From positions 13,080,670 to 13,144,669 of the forward strand of contig NC_092701.1 in NCBI RefSeq assembly GCF_964275005.1: a stretch of DNA of 64,000 nucleotides, in the 5' to 3' direction. This stretch comes from Diadema setosum. Lineage: Eukaryota > Echinodermata > Echinoidea > Diadematoida > Diadematidae. A program made the position numbers and the translations under genes. The notes below the pieces were generated by a model. That model made no database searches. It was not told the DNA's origin and saw only the letters and a program-made list of their open reading frames with translations. Every line of letters begins with the position of its first letter. Within the stretch, counting starts at the first letter, position 1. Shown one piece after another: positions 49,446 to 60,690 of this stretch.

Positions 49446-50613
49446 ATGAAAAGACTACACAGCGACACTGTAGCCGACAGGCCTACATTGAAACCGACAC
49501 CTTTCTATTAGGGTCCATAGCATTGCACATAAAGAACAAACTTCCATGGATGAGACTACCGAATCAGTACTCCGTAGATTACACTTTGTAAAATGCACAT
49601 TGGAAAAGCATTTAAACATGTATTTCACATGTATTGTCAATAGAGGGTAGGGGTGTTGGTTTCAGAATCACAATTACCGCGCAACTGAACTGAGTGCATC
49701 AAAATAACACCCCACGCATTAGTTAGAGTTCGAAGCAGTTAATTCTTGGACTCGGAGTGTGTGTAAATTAATAGGCCTAGGCCTACCACAAATCATATTT
49801 TTAATGCGCTCCTCTAAATTCAGAGATTTGTTGGACCCAACGGTTTATAGTTCTAATCTATTAGATAGTTAGATGTATTTTCTTTAGGCCTACATGTGAG
49901 TAAAATTTTGAAAGAAAAACATTAGGGTGTCAATGCGTTGGACACCCAACTAACGTTAGATGGGGTTTCTATAGGTTTAGTAATACGGTAACAGTAGATC
50001 TACTTGAACTTCAACTTCCCTTGTGTAACGTTACTGACCGACAGTTGGCAAAATCGTAAAAATAGGCCCGCCGCAGTGCGCGTGCACCCGTGTGTTGTTA
50101 ATGTTAGCAAGCAAGGTTAGGTTGAATAGGGTTAGGGTTTAGGGTTAGCATGGTTAGGTAGTGTTGCCAGTGACGTTACTGTCTGAGTTGGAAATGGTTA
50201 ACGTTAACAATGGAACAATGGTTAAATTGGCCATTAATTTAGTCAAGGGACATTAAGGATTTAGGGTTACTTAGGGAGCTCGAGTCCTTCCAAGAATAAA
50301 AAGTTGAAGACCAAAGAAAAAAACAGGAGAAGGGAGGACGAAAGATGCTATGCTGTGGAAATCGGCCCCACCGCTGTATCAATCTCGCATAACCGATGCG
50401 ATGAACGCCACACGGTGGGGCTGAATTCACAAATATAAACAGGCGAGCCGCCGTAGGCGTAGCCCGACCAGACGCTGTTAATACGCTACGCGAATACAGC
50501 GTCTGACCAACGAGCGGGCACCTACAAAGTGGGGAACCACAACACAACTACAAAACTTATGAAAATTTATACGTTCTTCATAAACAATGTACACGTTACC
50601 AAACGTTACTCAC

Positions 50614-50740
50614 CTTAAGTGCATGCTTGTATTACAGAAGGTTCGTAAGTCCATTGAGAGCCCTCGTGATAAGTCCGTGGAACCAAAAAATGATACTTTC
50701 TGGCGGATTCCCTAACACCGTCAGGGTTCATCGTTGCAGA
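50614..50740 (-). other. CCDC18: CCDC18 probable first exon (5' UTR, maybe a short upstream start)
   Basis: A minus-strand donor CTTAAG|GTGAGT ends at 50,614. An ATG at 50,624-50,622 followed by CAC TTA AG joins in frame through acceptor TCTAG (49,197) to the MSES start, which would add 15 residues (MHLRIWPEFSVSLLT). The MSES start fits the human N-terminus better, so I treat this exon as untranslated. The transcription start is not visible; the right end is a guess. Confidence 0.5.
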
Positions 50741-50947
50741 ATTCAAAATGGCGCCTCGATATCTGCGGAAATCTTTTGCGTGCGTGCGATGCGCTGCTTG
50801 AGTGTTGGTGTAGCAGCACGGTCGACAGCGCGACCTTTTGAAAGGGCATTCAGATCATGTGACCTCCCGGATATTGGAAATGGCCTGGCGTGAAAGACGA
50901 TGTACCGTTCGTGAACCGTTCACACATGCTGCATATAACCATCATTT
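50615..50947. promoter_or_regulatory. Bidirectional promoter CCDC18 / HSD17B8
   Basis: The opposed splice donors at 50,614 (minus) and 50,951 (plus) bracket ~340 bp, GC-richer than the surroundings, with several CpG-containing words (GCGTGCGTGCGATGCGC, CACGGTCGACAGCGCGACC). CAAAATGGCGCC at 50,744-50,755 fits a YY1-type element often found at start sites of TATA-less genes. No TATA box is evident on either strand. Confidence 0.5.
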
Positions 50948-50950
50948 TAG
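50748..50950 (+). other. HSD17B8: HSD17B8 probable first, non-coding exon with a short uORF
   Basis: The plus-strand donor TTTTAG|GTAAGTT ends at 50,950. It would splice to an acceptor at 53,001 (CTTCCTTGCAG) or 53,036 (TTTCCTACAG). Within it, ATG at 50,748 opens a 17-codon frame, MAPRYLRKSFACVRCAA, that stops at 50,801. The exon start is inferred. Confidence 0.4.
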
Positions 50951-51363
50951 GTAAGTTATCAAATCTAAATTTCAATATTCATAGCATAGATATGAAGTCT
51001 CATTATCATTTTGTTCGTCAGATGAGTTTGAAGTGACAAAAAAATGATCTAAAGTATCAAAATTCAATCCGATCGCATGCTATCGTTGGACCCTCTTCGT
51101 GTTTGGAGCTTCGTTGGTACAGCCCTGTCGCGCTACGTATGTACAGCGGCGACTGGGCTGTGTATAGTTACCGTAGGCGTAGTAGTATTTGTAACGGACA
51201 CGCAGTGGTGGGGCCTATTTCATGAGTATGCCGTACAGTTTACAACTGTAATTTAGAATCTAAACTTACTCATTAGGCAAGCACGGGTGGTATAACAAAG
51301 GGTCGTTAACTACACAGCCCAGCCGCTGTAGAACAGCCTCTGGTCGGGCTAGGGTAAGGGAGC

Positions 51364-51400
51364 GCCCTGGCAGTGCCAGTGGGGTTCCCACTGCCAGGGC
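51364..51400. repeat. Strong short hairpin
   Basis: GCCCTGGCAGTG and CACTGCCAGGGC pair perfectly over 12 bp around a 13-nt loop. No poly-T follows and the stem is too short for a microRNA precursor. Function unknown. Confidence 0.6.
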
Positions 51401-51961
51401 CTTCAATACAGAGACCCTACTTCATGACTTATACACTCCCTCTCACCAAGAATATCACCAACAAGGAAACTTATCCAGTCAAAGTGCCCAGTTTCTGCGC
51501 TTTCCACATCAGCAAAATGACGAAATTACAAACTTGAGAGACGTCGAGATGTCAGTTCATGAGTTAAGGCGTAGTTTCCAACGGCATAGGAATCGTTCTC
51601 TCTGACTACGATCCTTGTTTCGTTGTTCAAAATATTGAGCTTCCCGCGGAGCTCGAAGCCATCGTACCGTTTCAGCTGCTGTACACTGTATTATGCATGC
51701 ATTCTACTCGATGTGCTAAACGTAACGGTAAACGTAAAACGTATGATTTAAATAGCGCCATCTATTGAACCAGGCTAGCTACTAGTATCGTCGCTCCTGA
51801 GCGTTGAGCACGCTTTCCGATCCGATCCAGCGAGCTGCCGGTCGAACCGAGCCAGTCAATCAACAGACGCCGACCCTGGCCCGCGCATTTCCCGTGGCAA
51901 AGGCTCGTCAGCTCTGGTCCTGTGGCCGCTGTCAGCAGGAGATCGAATCGCAGTAACGTTA

Positions 51962-52288
51962 AGGCCACCGCACACTACACGATCAGACTGGTCTTAAAGT
52001 CTTGAGCCAAGCTGGGTCTTAAGACCAGTCGTACGACCGGACACCGCACACTATACGACCCGACTGTAAAGCGCGCGCATTGCGCACTGCGTGCGCTTGC
52101 ATTTCACTGCATTGTGAATGGCTGAAAGCTTACGACCAGTCGTAGAAATTCAACATGTCAAATCTCTACGACTGGCGCTAAGACCCAGTCGTACGACTGG
52201 AAACTGACAAGACTGTGACGTCATACTTCTAGTCTTAAGGTCTTAAGACCGGCGAATCGGGGCAAAATCGTGTAGTGTGCGGCGGGCT
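51962..52288. mobile_element. PIF/Harbinger-like MITE
   Basis: TTA flanks both ends. The terminal repeats AGGCCACCGCACACTACACG and the inverse CGTGTAGTGTGCGGCGGGCT agree at 18 of 20 positions. The interior repeats CTTAAGACCAGTCGTACGAC-type phrases in both directions. Non-coding. Confidence 0.75.
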
Positions 52289-53105
52289 TTAGGCATCCAT
52301 CCGTGGGTACTGGTGCACTCTCAAAATCTACTGACACTAATTTACTGGGGAAGGACTCAAGTAAGTTTCTAGACCACTCCACTCTCCAGTCCAAAAATAG
52401 CTAGGGAGGCCCCCTTTCTCACTGGTGTGCAGTGATCTTACATAGGCCTACATGTTATAGTACAGTGCAGTGTGGTACGTATTGGGGTCGCTGCTGCGCG
52501 GTTAAGTGCAGTGCAGTGCCAGTGTTTACCTACATATACCTTTCTTTTGTATTAAATAACCTTAATGTTTAGTACCGGTATTGATTTTGTATAGATTTAG
52601 CTAGGTATCTAAATGTTTTACTTTACACTGTAAGTTTTACTGCAATTTTTGGTTCAAAAATTAAAATCAAAATAGGTTTGAAGAGAAACTCGGGAATGAA
52701 ATGACTCGTGATAACATCAATGAATGCACTCTCTAATGATATAAATAACCAAATGATGACTGATCCAAGGCAAACTTAAAGTTAGATTGTGTTTGTATTT
52801 GGAACTTGGAAGGGCATCCAGTCTGTGTTTGAATATCTTATACAAATGGATAATCCTTCAACCCCAATTAATTTATACCATATGAGTAGAAAGGAGTGTT
52901 ACATTGCATTCGGTAAGTTTGTATTTGTAAGAAAATGTGATAGATTTGAGTATCACAGAGTCCATCTGTCTCTGAAAGTTGTCACATTTTCTTCCTTGCA
53001 GTACATACCACAAGCTTCTCAATATCTTTCCTACAGTGTTGTCCTCGACAGATTGATCTACCTAACTGTATCCATAATTCTAAAGAACATTGAAGCGGCT
53101 TCACT

Positions 53106-56100
53106 ATGGCAACCAGACAGGTCCTGGCAGGAAGAGTAGCAGTAGTCACAGGTCAGTTTCATAGGTCAGGACCAGAGATGTATCTAGACATTTAATTGGT
53201 GATTTAAATTCCTGTGTGCAGATTCTGTACATAATCAAGTATAGACAAAAACCACCATTTGCTCACATGCAAGTTCAGAGAATAATTGTTCAATTATATG
53301 AGAACGACCTTCAACAAGATCGTTGTGTAAATGATTGATCTATCATGAGATGTTTCTCTGCGTAGGAGGGGACCTATACTTCCTTTTGTGACAGAAGACG
53401 AGAACCGCTGAAATGATTTTTGATGACCCTTCCTTGATATCTCTTCCGTTCTTTACACAGGAGGAGGAAGTGGAATAGGTCGGGCTGTTTGCCAGCTGTT
53501 TGCCAAGAACGGTGCAAGCGTCGTTGCTGCTGACCTCACCCAAGCTGCCACGGAGGACACTGTAGCGAGTCTCACTAAAACACTTGAAGGTCATGGGCAG
53601 GCACATAGGGCCTTTGCTGCAGATGTCAGCTGCAGAAATGCAGTTCAGTCTCTGGTTGCCGAGGTAACTGCCACCTATGAGAAGCCACCTACTGTTCTTG
53701 TAAACTCAGCGGGGATCACAAAAGACCAGCTCCTTCTCAAGATGACAGAGGAAAGCTTTGATGATGTCATCAATGTGAATTTGAAGGTATGAAGTCACTT
53801 CTCTTGAAGTCGCATGCATTAGTGTTGTTATATGTCAAACTCCTTTTATAAAGCATAGTCATCAACAGCCATGAGTCGCATGGATGTTCAACAGTCAAAT
53901 CATTGCCAGAGTGATTTGGGTTTGTAGTTGTTCATTCCATTCATTGTAGTACTGCCTAATTCAATGTGCTAGTGAACCAAGACAGAATAATTCCATATCA
54001 GTCACACCTGAAGAACAATAGAAATGTATGGCATGATGAGTTACCTTTCAACATATTCACTTTTGTTGTGTATATTGCATAATTGTCAAAAGTTATAAAG
54101 AAATTCCTAAATTTTTCTGATTATTTGATAACTTTTTGACATTTCAAATAAAGTGTATGTTATAGTCAAATGCACCTTTGGTACCATAACAGCTTTGTAG
54201 TATGTGGCTGATATCACATTACCCTTCTAGTTGGTGAAACTCCGTGGATTGGTATTATAAAAGATGACCGCATAGCAGACAGAGGCATATATCACTGTGA
54301 TATTGATTGTTACAATATTTCTGTTCCTTCTTTTTCTTCTGATGTTGCAATTGATCACAGGGCACTTTCCTGATGTCCCAGGCTTTCAGTCAAGCAATGG
54401 TGAAGAGTAAGGTCTCTGAAGGCAGTATCATCAACATTTCAAGTATAATAGCAAAGGTATGCAACTCAGGAATAGGGTAAAACTATTTCAATCTGTGTGT
54501 TTTTTTCCCCAAAGAACCATAAATATCCTATGTGACATCATATGACATCACATTACTTCTTCTTGGACCTTGAATCTCCAAAGCTAGTCATTGATCATGA
54601 TGAAAGCGATTTGATTACAGTGGACTCCTGTTATAATGAAGGCCTTGGGACTGGCACTGAGTTTTCTTTGTTATATCAAAATTTCGTTATAACCGAACAA
54701 ACGAATAATAAAAAACATAGATAATGTTCTGGTCTGAACAGTGGCGTATCTAGGGAAAACGGCGCCCGGGGCAAGCACGAAAATTGCGCCCCTAATTTCT
54801 GAAAAAGTGTTCAACCCCAACCCCATCCCGGTAGGGACTTTAAACAAAGTCCACATGATGTTTTTTCAAGCACTTAAAAGGGATCTTTTGAGGGTGATTT
54901 AAATGTACATGTAATGAATTTTGATAGATTTTGGCGAGCGAGCGCGGCGAGCGAGCCGAAAATGTTTGTATTTCAGCTTACAAAACATGGAATTCTTGTC
55001 ATTTTTTTGCTTACCAAATCTTACAATTCTAATCAAGATATAGTGACAGCCTTATAGATATTGATTTATACCAAAAAACTGAGGACTTTAAAAAAAACTC
55101 TAAATTAGTGCGTGCGAGTGAGCTGAAATTTGTAAATGTCCTCGTCATCATCATGTATTGTTCTTGTCTTTTTTATATAAATTTTGGCGAGCGAGCGCAG
55201 CGAGCGAGCCGAAAATTTTTGTATTTCAGCTTACAAAACATGGAATCTTGTCATTTTTTGCTTATTAAATCTCACAATTATAGTGACAACCTTATAGATA
55301 ACGATTTATACCAACAAACTGAGCGAGTGAGCCGAAATTTGTATATTTCTGCGTCATCATTACGTTTTTTTTCTTATCTTTTTTGATTTTTTTTTGCGCC
55401 CCCCTCCCCCGTATGTTCGAAATCGATGGCGTCCTCTTTTGATCCAATCGGCGATCGCTTCAGATCGAATGAAATTGCAGTCGCTGCTCCGTGTAACATT
55501 TTTCCAGCTGAATATAAAATGACAGAGTGAACACCAATAGACATTATCATTTTGTCCGCGTCATCGTCACGTTTTGTTCTTATCTTCTCTTTTTTTATAC
55601 AAATTTTGGCGAGCGAGCGCAGCGAGCGAGCCGAAAATTTTTGTATTTCAGCTTACAAATCATGAAACTCTTGTCATTTTTTGCTTATTAAATCTTACAA
55701 TTCTAATCAAGATATAGTGACGGCCTTATAGATAACGATTTATACCAACAAACTGAGGACTTGAAAAAATACTCTAAATTAGTACGAGCGAGTGAGCCGA
55801 AATTTGTATATTTCCGTGTCATCATTACGTTTTGTTCTTATCTTGTTTGATTTGTTGTTGTTTTTTGTGCCCCCCCCCCATGTTCGAAACCGTTGACGCC
55901 CTCTTTTGATCCAATTGGCGATCGCTTCAGAACGAATGAAATTGCAGCCTCTGCTCTGTGAAACATTTTGCCTGATAAATATAAAATGACATGTGTGAAC
56001 ACAATAGACACTGTCATTTTGTTATCATCACGTTTTGTTCTTACCTTCTTTTTTATATAAACTTTGGCGAGCGAGCGCAGCGAGCGAGCCGAAAATTTTT

Positions 56101-59100
56101 GTATTTTAGCTCACAGAACATGGAATTTTTGTGTGAACACAATAAACATTGTCATTTTGTCAGCGTCATCATCATGTTTTGTTTTTATCTTGTTTGATTT
56201 GGTTTTCTGCCCCTCCCCCCCCCCCCCCCCCCACCATTCTCCCTCCCACTTCCGGGCGAGTTTTTTTTTTTTTCTTCTTCTTCTTCTTCTTTTTCTTTTT
56301 CTTCTTCTTTTCTTTTTTTCTTCTTCTTCTTCGTTTTTTTTTTTTCGTTTTTTTGCGCCCCCAAGGAGTGGCGCCCGGGGCACGTGCCCCCCTTGCCCCC
56401 CCCTAGATACGCCACTGGGTCTGAATGTTTACTTTGTTGCAACCGGAGTTTCATTATAACCGTGTTTGTTACAACAGGAATGCACTGTACTTGTAATGTA
56501 CCACCTGTGTGTAATTCAAGGCTGAATGTGCAATGAGAATGTTTAGCACGCAGGGAGGAAGGACTAAGAAGTCATCACAAAGAGCAGATTTTAAAAGTGC
56601 ATGAACATGAGAATCAGACTTGTAACTGTTGGAATTCCGTGCTCAGTGTCAATGTAGTTGTACAGAAGTAGCAATGAGTTTGTATTGGCATGTTAATGTA
56701 CATTGTTTCAACACCTCTCAGGCATATGTTTCAGAAAGTGCTTCTGTTCAGCGGTAGCTTCACACCCTTTGTACCATTGAGGTGAATTTCTTGAATTGCA
56801 CCCAAACAAATATAAACAAACCAACCCAATATTAAACATTCATACATGTATGCTAATCTACAAAAGTTGTAGTGTCTGGAATATCAATGTCACAGAGTGT
56901 AGTGGATGTTTCCCACTGGCTTGACAGACTGGTTTATTTTGTCCTCGTCCATAGGTGGGAAACATGGGTCAGACTAACTACTCTGCTTCAAAAGCAGGAG
57001 TGATAGGAATGACAAAGACTATGGCCAAGGAACTCAGCAGGTCAGTTCACAAATCTTTGACTTGTTGCCATGGAAACTGATATATTTAAGTCAGATCATG
57101 AAGAATGTTTGCTCCATTGGACAGGAGAATATACAATCTACAGTTGTATTTTGTTCATTTTTTTTTCTGAATTAATGCATTCCTGCTTACATTCAAAACA
57201 ATTCTAACTATTGACAGTTTATTGATAATCTTTTTTGTTGTTGCTGTTGTCTTAAAAGTTTTGTTTGCTTGTTTGAATGTACGTTTTTTCTGCCAGGCTG
57301 AATTTCACATGCTGGCAATAATGTTCAGAGAAAGAATGCAGAGCAATTCTCATTGGTGTCCAAAGCATCTTCACAGAGATTGCATTCATTGACTTTTTCA
57401 GATTCAATATCAGATGTAATGCCATCCTGCCGGGGTTCATAGAGACGCCGATGACAGAAAAAATCCCTGAGAAAGTGTTACAAATGGTGAGAAGCTCAAC
57501 AGTCAAAATATTAACAGCATACCGGTATGAACTGTTTTAATTCTTGTAACTCAATGACATGAATGACCAGTCTTTTTCTGGTGTAGTTTCTGCAAAGTTT
57601 CCCATAATTCTTTTGGAGGCTCCCTCAGTAGTTTAACATCTCTTCATGTAATGACTATGATGCATGACAAGCATTACTCTTGTTACTCTGTGGAATTCTC
57701 ATCAAATAATTTGCTTGTGAATGTTGGCAGCCTTGCATAGTTATGATATTTGATTGCAAATACAGATAAATGTCATTTTTAAAGGGCATTACTAGGTGAG
57801 GTCATCATCAAATAGAGAAATTAAATCTTTTCAATGATACAGCACTCATTACATATCTAGAAATATTTGTGGCAGGATTGAACTTATTGAACATACAGTT
57901 GAACCTCTATTATCCGGCCTCCCTTTATCCGGATCTCTCTATTATACGGACGCAATCTCGCCGTGATTTTGTTTTTTTTTTATATTATAATTACGGGAGG
58001 AAAGGGGGATTCCCAACTCCATGAGAACTCCTACACAAACACACATGAATTACATATACTTGATACATTTCTTAATAATCATTTAGGTAAATCATCCCAA
58101 GAATTTATAAAAGAAAATGATTTCATTCTTGCAAACACAAACCTCTATTTTGGGGTCTGTTACTGAGTGTAACAATGAAAAGGTTGCAGTATACACATTA
58201 CTACATGTGGTACTACAATGGGCTACATCAGTACATGTGTATGTATATGTACATGTATAAAGCATTGAGTCTCCCATATCCGGCCAAATCCCTTATCCGG
58301 ATGAGCCCCGGTCCCGACTTGTCCGGATACAAGAGGTTCAACTGTATTATGTTTTTATTATTTCGTTGTTTTTCAGCAGATTCAATCTGATAAAAATTGA
58401 TTTACAGTTACCATTTTTCCATTTAAACTCTACCTCAGGTAGTATTGTCAGTGTTCGTGCTGTTCTTCCAAAGGGCCCTGCCATGATTAGTACCCCCTGC
58501 ATTGCCAGGGACCCATTTGTACACATTATGGAACAGGGAATGTGCATAAACATCTTGTCCAAGGCTACACAGTGTAATCTATATTATGCAGAATGCAAAC
58601 TTAGGACCTGCCTATGGATTCATGTAACACGAACCATCTTCCATCCACTTGTGTCGCATTGTCTCTAGATGGTGCAAATGATTCCCTTAGGCTTCATGGG
58701 GAGGCCTGAAGACATAGCAGAGACTTGCCTCTTTCTAGCCTCCTCCCAGAGTTCATACATCACAGGGGCCAGCATTGAGGTGACAGGTGAGTCAATCACC
58801 CAGAAAGCTTTCATTAACCCTTCTAAAACCACTGTTTTAAACCTGTATAGCTACTGAACATGGTAGCCTTATCTCCAGTGAGATAGGGTTACTGTTGCTA
58901 CCAAAAGGTGCTGGACAGTTTGACCAAGTTTATCAGTAAGCAACTCTAGATTATAAATATTTTCATGACACAAAATGGATGAACATCCTGGTTTTAGACA
59001 TGATGGTGGCAGTACCACTGCCTTTAGTTTTCAGAGCAGCATATTTACCCGTTGAGGACGGTTTGATTTTGCTACATCACGCAATTCCTGTAGACACCTG

Positions 59101-59153
59101 CCTGAGTATACTTGGGACTCCTCCTTAACAGGTTAACCAAGTATACTGACATT

Positions 59154-59184
<31 letters not shown>

Positions 59185-59508
59185 GGGACTGGATCTGTCA
59201 ACAAGGATAACACTTTATAGGAAGAATCCGCCAGCCTGATTTATTGACAATTTTCTATTTCTCATAAGAACATGTTTATGTGTCTGTAAAAACCACTTTA
59301 TGTGTCTGCATTTTTATATGTACATGTATGTATCTATGTTCATATATGTACATGAGTAGGCTTTATCTTTAAAAGAAAATAATGCTAGAGAAAGAATGAA
59401 TGTTTTGACTTTAATATGGTATACAATTGGATTTTAAGACATGCCCAATGTATGTTTCATTCCTTTCATTTCATTTTTTTATTGTGTACAGGTGGTCTTG
59501 GAATGTGA
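53106..59508 (+). CDS. HSD17B8: Estradiol 17-beta-dehydrogenase 8 / 3-oxoacyl-ACP reductase subunit
   Basis: NAD-dependent short-chain dehydrogenase/reductase. In vertebrates HSD17B8 forms, with CBR4, the mitochondrial 3-ketoacyl-ACP reductase and also oxidises estradiol. Coding exons: 53106-53151, 53461-53786, 54361-54456, 56955-57040, 57402-57486, 58669-58786, 59492-59508; all GT-AG, phases consistent, 257 residues (human 261). Visible motifs: cofactor-binding TGGGSGIG at 15-22, NSAG where many family members have NNAG, NVNLKGTFL around 120-128, catalytic Ser about 152 in NISSIIAK, and Tyr165 with Lys169 in NYSASK. After these come PGFIETPMT and a C-terminus EVTGGLGM, close to the human EVTGGLFM. 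The start [16 protein letters not shown] matches the family length, so no earlier ATG is needed. No defect is visible. Confidence 0.93.
54618..56487. mobile_element. pogo-type MITE split by a hAT element
   Basis: CAGTGGACTCCTGTTATAAT after TA at the left and its diverged inverse (TTACAACAGGAATGCACTG before TA) at the right form the outer ends. The ~190 bp of original element are split by the insertion at 54,739-56,417. In HSD17B8 intron 3. Confidence 0.65.
54739..56417. mobile_element. Non-autonomous hAT-type transposon with internal repeats
   Basis: An 8-bp duplication GGTCTGAA flanks it (54,731-54,738 and 56,418-56,425). The ends are CAGTGGCGTATCTAGGG and its inverse. CAGTGGCG-type ends and 8-bp duplications are typical of hAT elements. 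Inside, GGCGAGCGAGCGCAGCGAGC followed by GAGCCGAAAAT recurs near 54,932, 55,185, 55,607 and 56,065, so a ~420-460-bp unit is tandemly repeated. C-rich and TTC-rich runs fill 56,210-56,345. No transposase. Confidence 0.8.
57896..58344. mobile_element. Tigger/pogo-type MITE
   Basis: TA flanks the ends CAGTTGAACCTCTATTATCC and the inverse GGATACAAGAGGTTCAACTG. Subterminal phrases ATCCGGATCTC and TTATCCGGATGAG add further inverted similarity. It is non-coding, in HSD17B8 intron 5. Confidence 0.8.
59048..59132. mobile_element. Tiny piggyBac-like MITE, second copy
   Basis: CCCGTTGAGGACGG on the left and CCTTAACAGG on the right are inverted relatives; the flanks are TTTA and TTAA. It matches the element at 27,247-27,337 in reverse orientation. 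Confidence 0.65.
59155..59188. repeat. (GT)n followed by a poly-G run
   Basis: About six GT units run straight into about 20 G. A similar GT-to-G junction is at 21,158-21,192. Confidence 0.85.
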
Positions 59509-60190
59509 TGCAGATTTACTCCAATAATCTCAGGAAAAGCACAGCAAAATGTCTCAAGGCTGACCCACAAGCAACAAATTAAATGACCTGTGCAATAATT
59601 GGTGAGACCAAGCGGATCAACTTGATTTCGTCAGTGAGACAGTTGTGATAGCCTTTCAGAAGTCTGTGGACTGTGGGTTGTATGAACTGATGTATTCTTG
59701 TGCCCTACTGGTGCAGTAATTTTTGCCTGTGGTTATATTTCTAAATGAGAGGGAAAGAAAAAAAGGGAATCTTAAATGACCTTACGCTCAATTAAGAGGG
59801 GAACATTTCTGCTTCCCAGATATCAAATTTGCTGTCATAATGTGCCCTTTTTTCCCAGCAGAACTACGTAATGTATGTGATGGTTATTACAGGAGAGCAC
59901 TGTTGGTGAATTTGACTGAGAGTAGAAATAGTTTATGTGGTAAAAGTGCAGGAAAAGCAACAAATCAAGTAAACTAAGGCAAAAGACAGGATTTTCGATT
60001 GTATGGTGTTCATAGAGTGATGAATGTCAGTTGAGCAATGAGAGGCATAAAATTCTGATTGTACTTGAGACAGTGACATTATCTTGTGTAAATGTGGCTT
60101 TACCTTTAATAGCAAGCATCCTCTAACCATTTGTTTATTATATGAATCTGAAATGTTATTTTGTTAGACTCTATGTAACATATTGTCCAA
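59509..60190 (+). terminator. HSD17B8: HSD17B8 3' UTR and intergenic spacer
   Basis: No AATAAA occurs soon after the stop. ATTAAA at 59,578-59,583, followed by a T/G-containing stretch, is the nearest candidate polyadenylation signal. The rest of the stretch holds no recognisable gene. Confidence 0.35.
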
Positions 60191-60690
60191 CATGAGTTGC
60201 TACCATCATGTCATAGTCATAGTTCTGTCCAGCAATGAAATTATCAAAATTTGGGTCATGAAGATCTCAGCCACAGCTTGAATTGTTATTAGTGCTGTAT
60301 AAGTACTGTCATGAGACATGAGCCGAAGATAATTTTCTCTGGTCTCAGTAATGAATCTACACCACAGGGAATCGCTTGAACCTAAATGAGAATTTCTTTG
60401 TAGGTATCCGACTACTTCATTTCTAAGGGTTTCGTAGTTTCTAAAAAGTTCATAAGTTGATGGGCAAGAGCCCTGAATTGGCAGTTGCCGTCACCTTGAG
60501 GGTCATATGTGATTTCTAATCCAAAATTACATTTAATGGCATTTGTCCTGTCAGTATGTGTCAGATCATGATGATTCTTTCTGAAATGCTGGCATCTCAT
60601 CATCCTTTGACGCGTGCCATTCTCCCTCCCCTTTTTCTTTGTTTAGCAAGAGTATCTGCTGTCATATCAGCTACAGACATCCTTTTCAGT
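60191..60690 (-). mobile_element. Fossil integrase-lineage element: OTU-protease-like part
   Basis: On the minus strand, at 60,603-60,412, ITYDPQGDGNCQFRALAHQL is a clear OTU-type cysteine-protease signature (DGNC..RA). OTU-like sequence continues leftward to about 60,190. On its right it runs straight into the integrase-related array. OTU domains attached to an integrase are known from some Ginger-type elements and relatives of Gypsy; I cannot tell which. The part looks broken. Confidence 0.6.

Larger units (their letters stand above)
50951..53001 (+). other. HSD17B8 first intron
   Basis: Apart from the MITE at 51,962 and a hairpin at 51,364, I see no gene. The plus-strand 116-codon frame at 52,789-53,139 overlaps the real start exon in another frame and has no family features. 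Confidence 0.4.

Noticed and set aside
50125-50160. Interstitial telomere-like GGGTTAGGGTTTAGGGTTAG
   Set aside because: Only about three degenerate units; not enough to call a telomeric relic.
50627-50893. 88-codon plus-strand frame over the shared promoter
   Set aside because: It spans both inferred leader exons and GC-rich promoter DNA; no family resemblance and no need for it in either gene model.
51364-51400. Possible miR-34-like precursor (contains TGGCAGTG)
   Set aside because: The stem is only 12 bp with a 13-nt loop, far too short for a precursor; the octamer match is likely chance.
52789-53139. 116-codon frame just before HSD17B8
   Set aside because: It overlaps the true start exon in another frame; the HSD17B8 frame has full family support.
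56111-56383. Lys/Arg-rich and Phe-rich frames around 56.2-56.4 kb
   Set aside because: Translations of pyrimidine-rich simple sequence within the hAT-type element.
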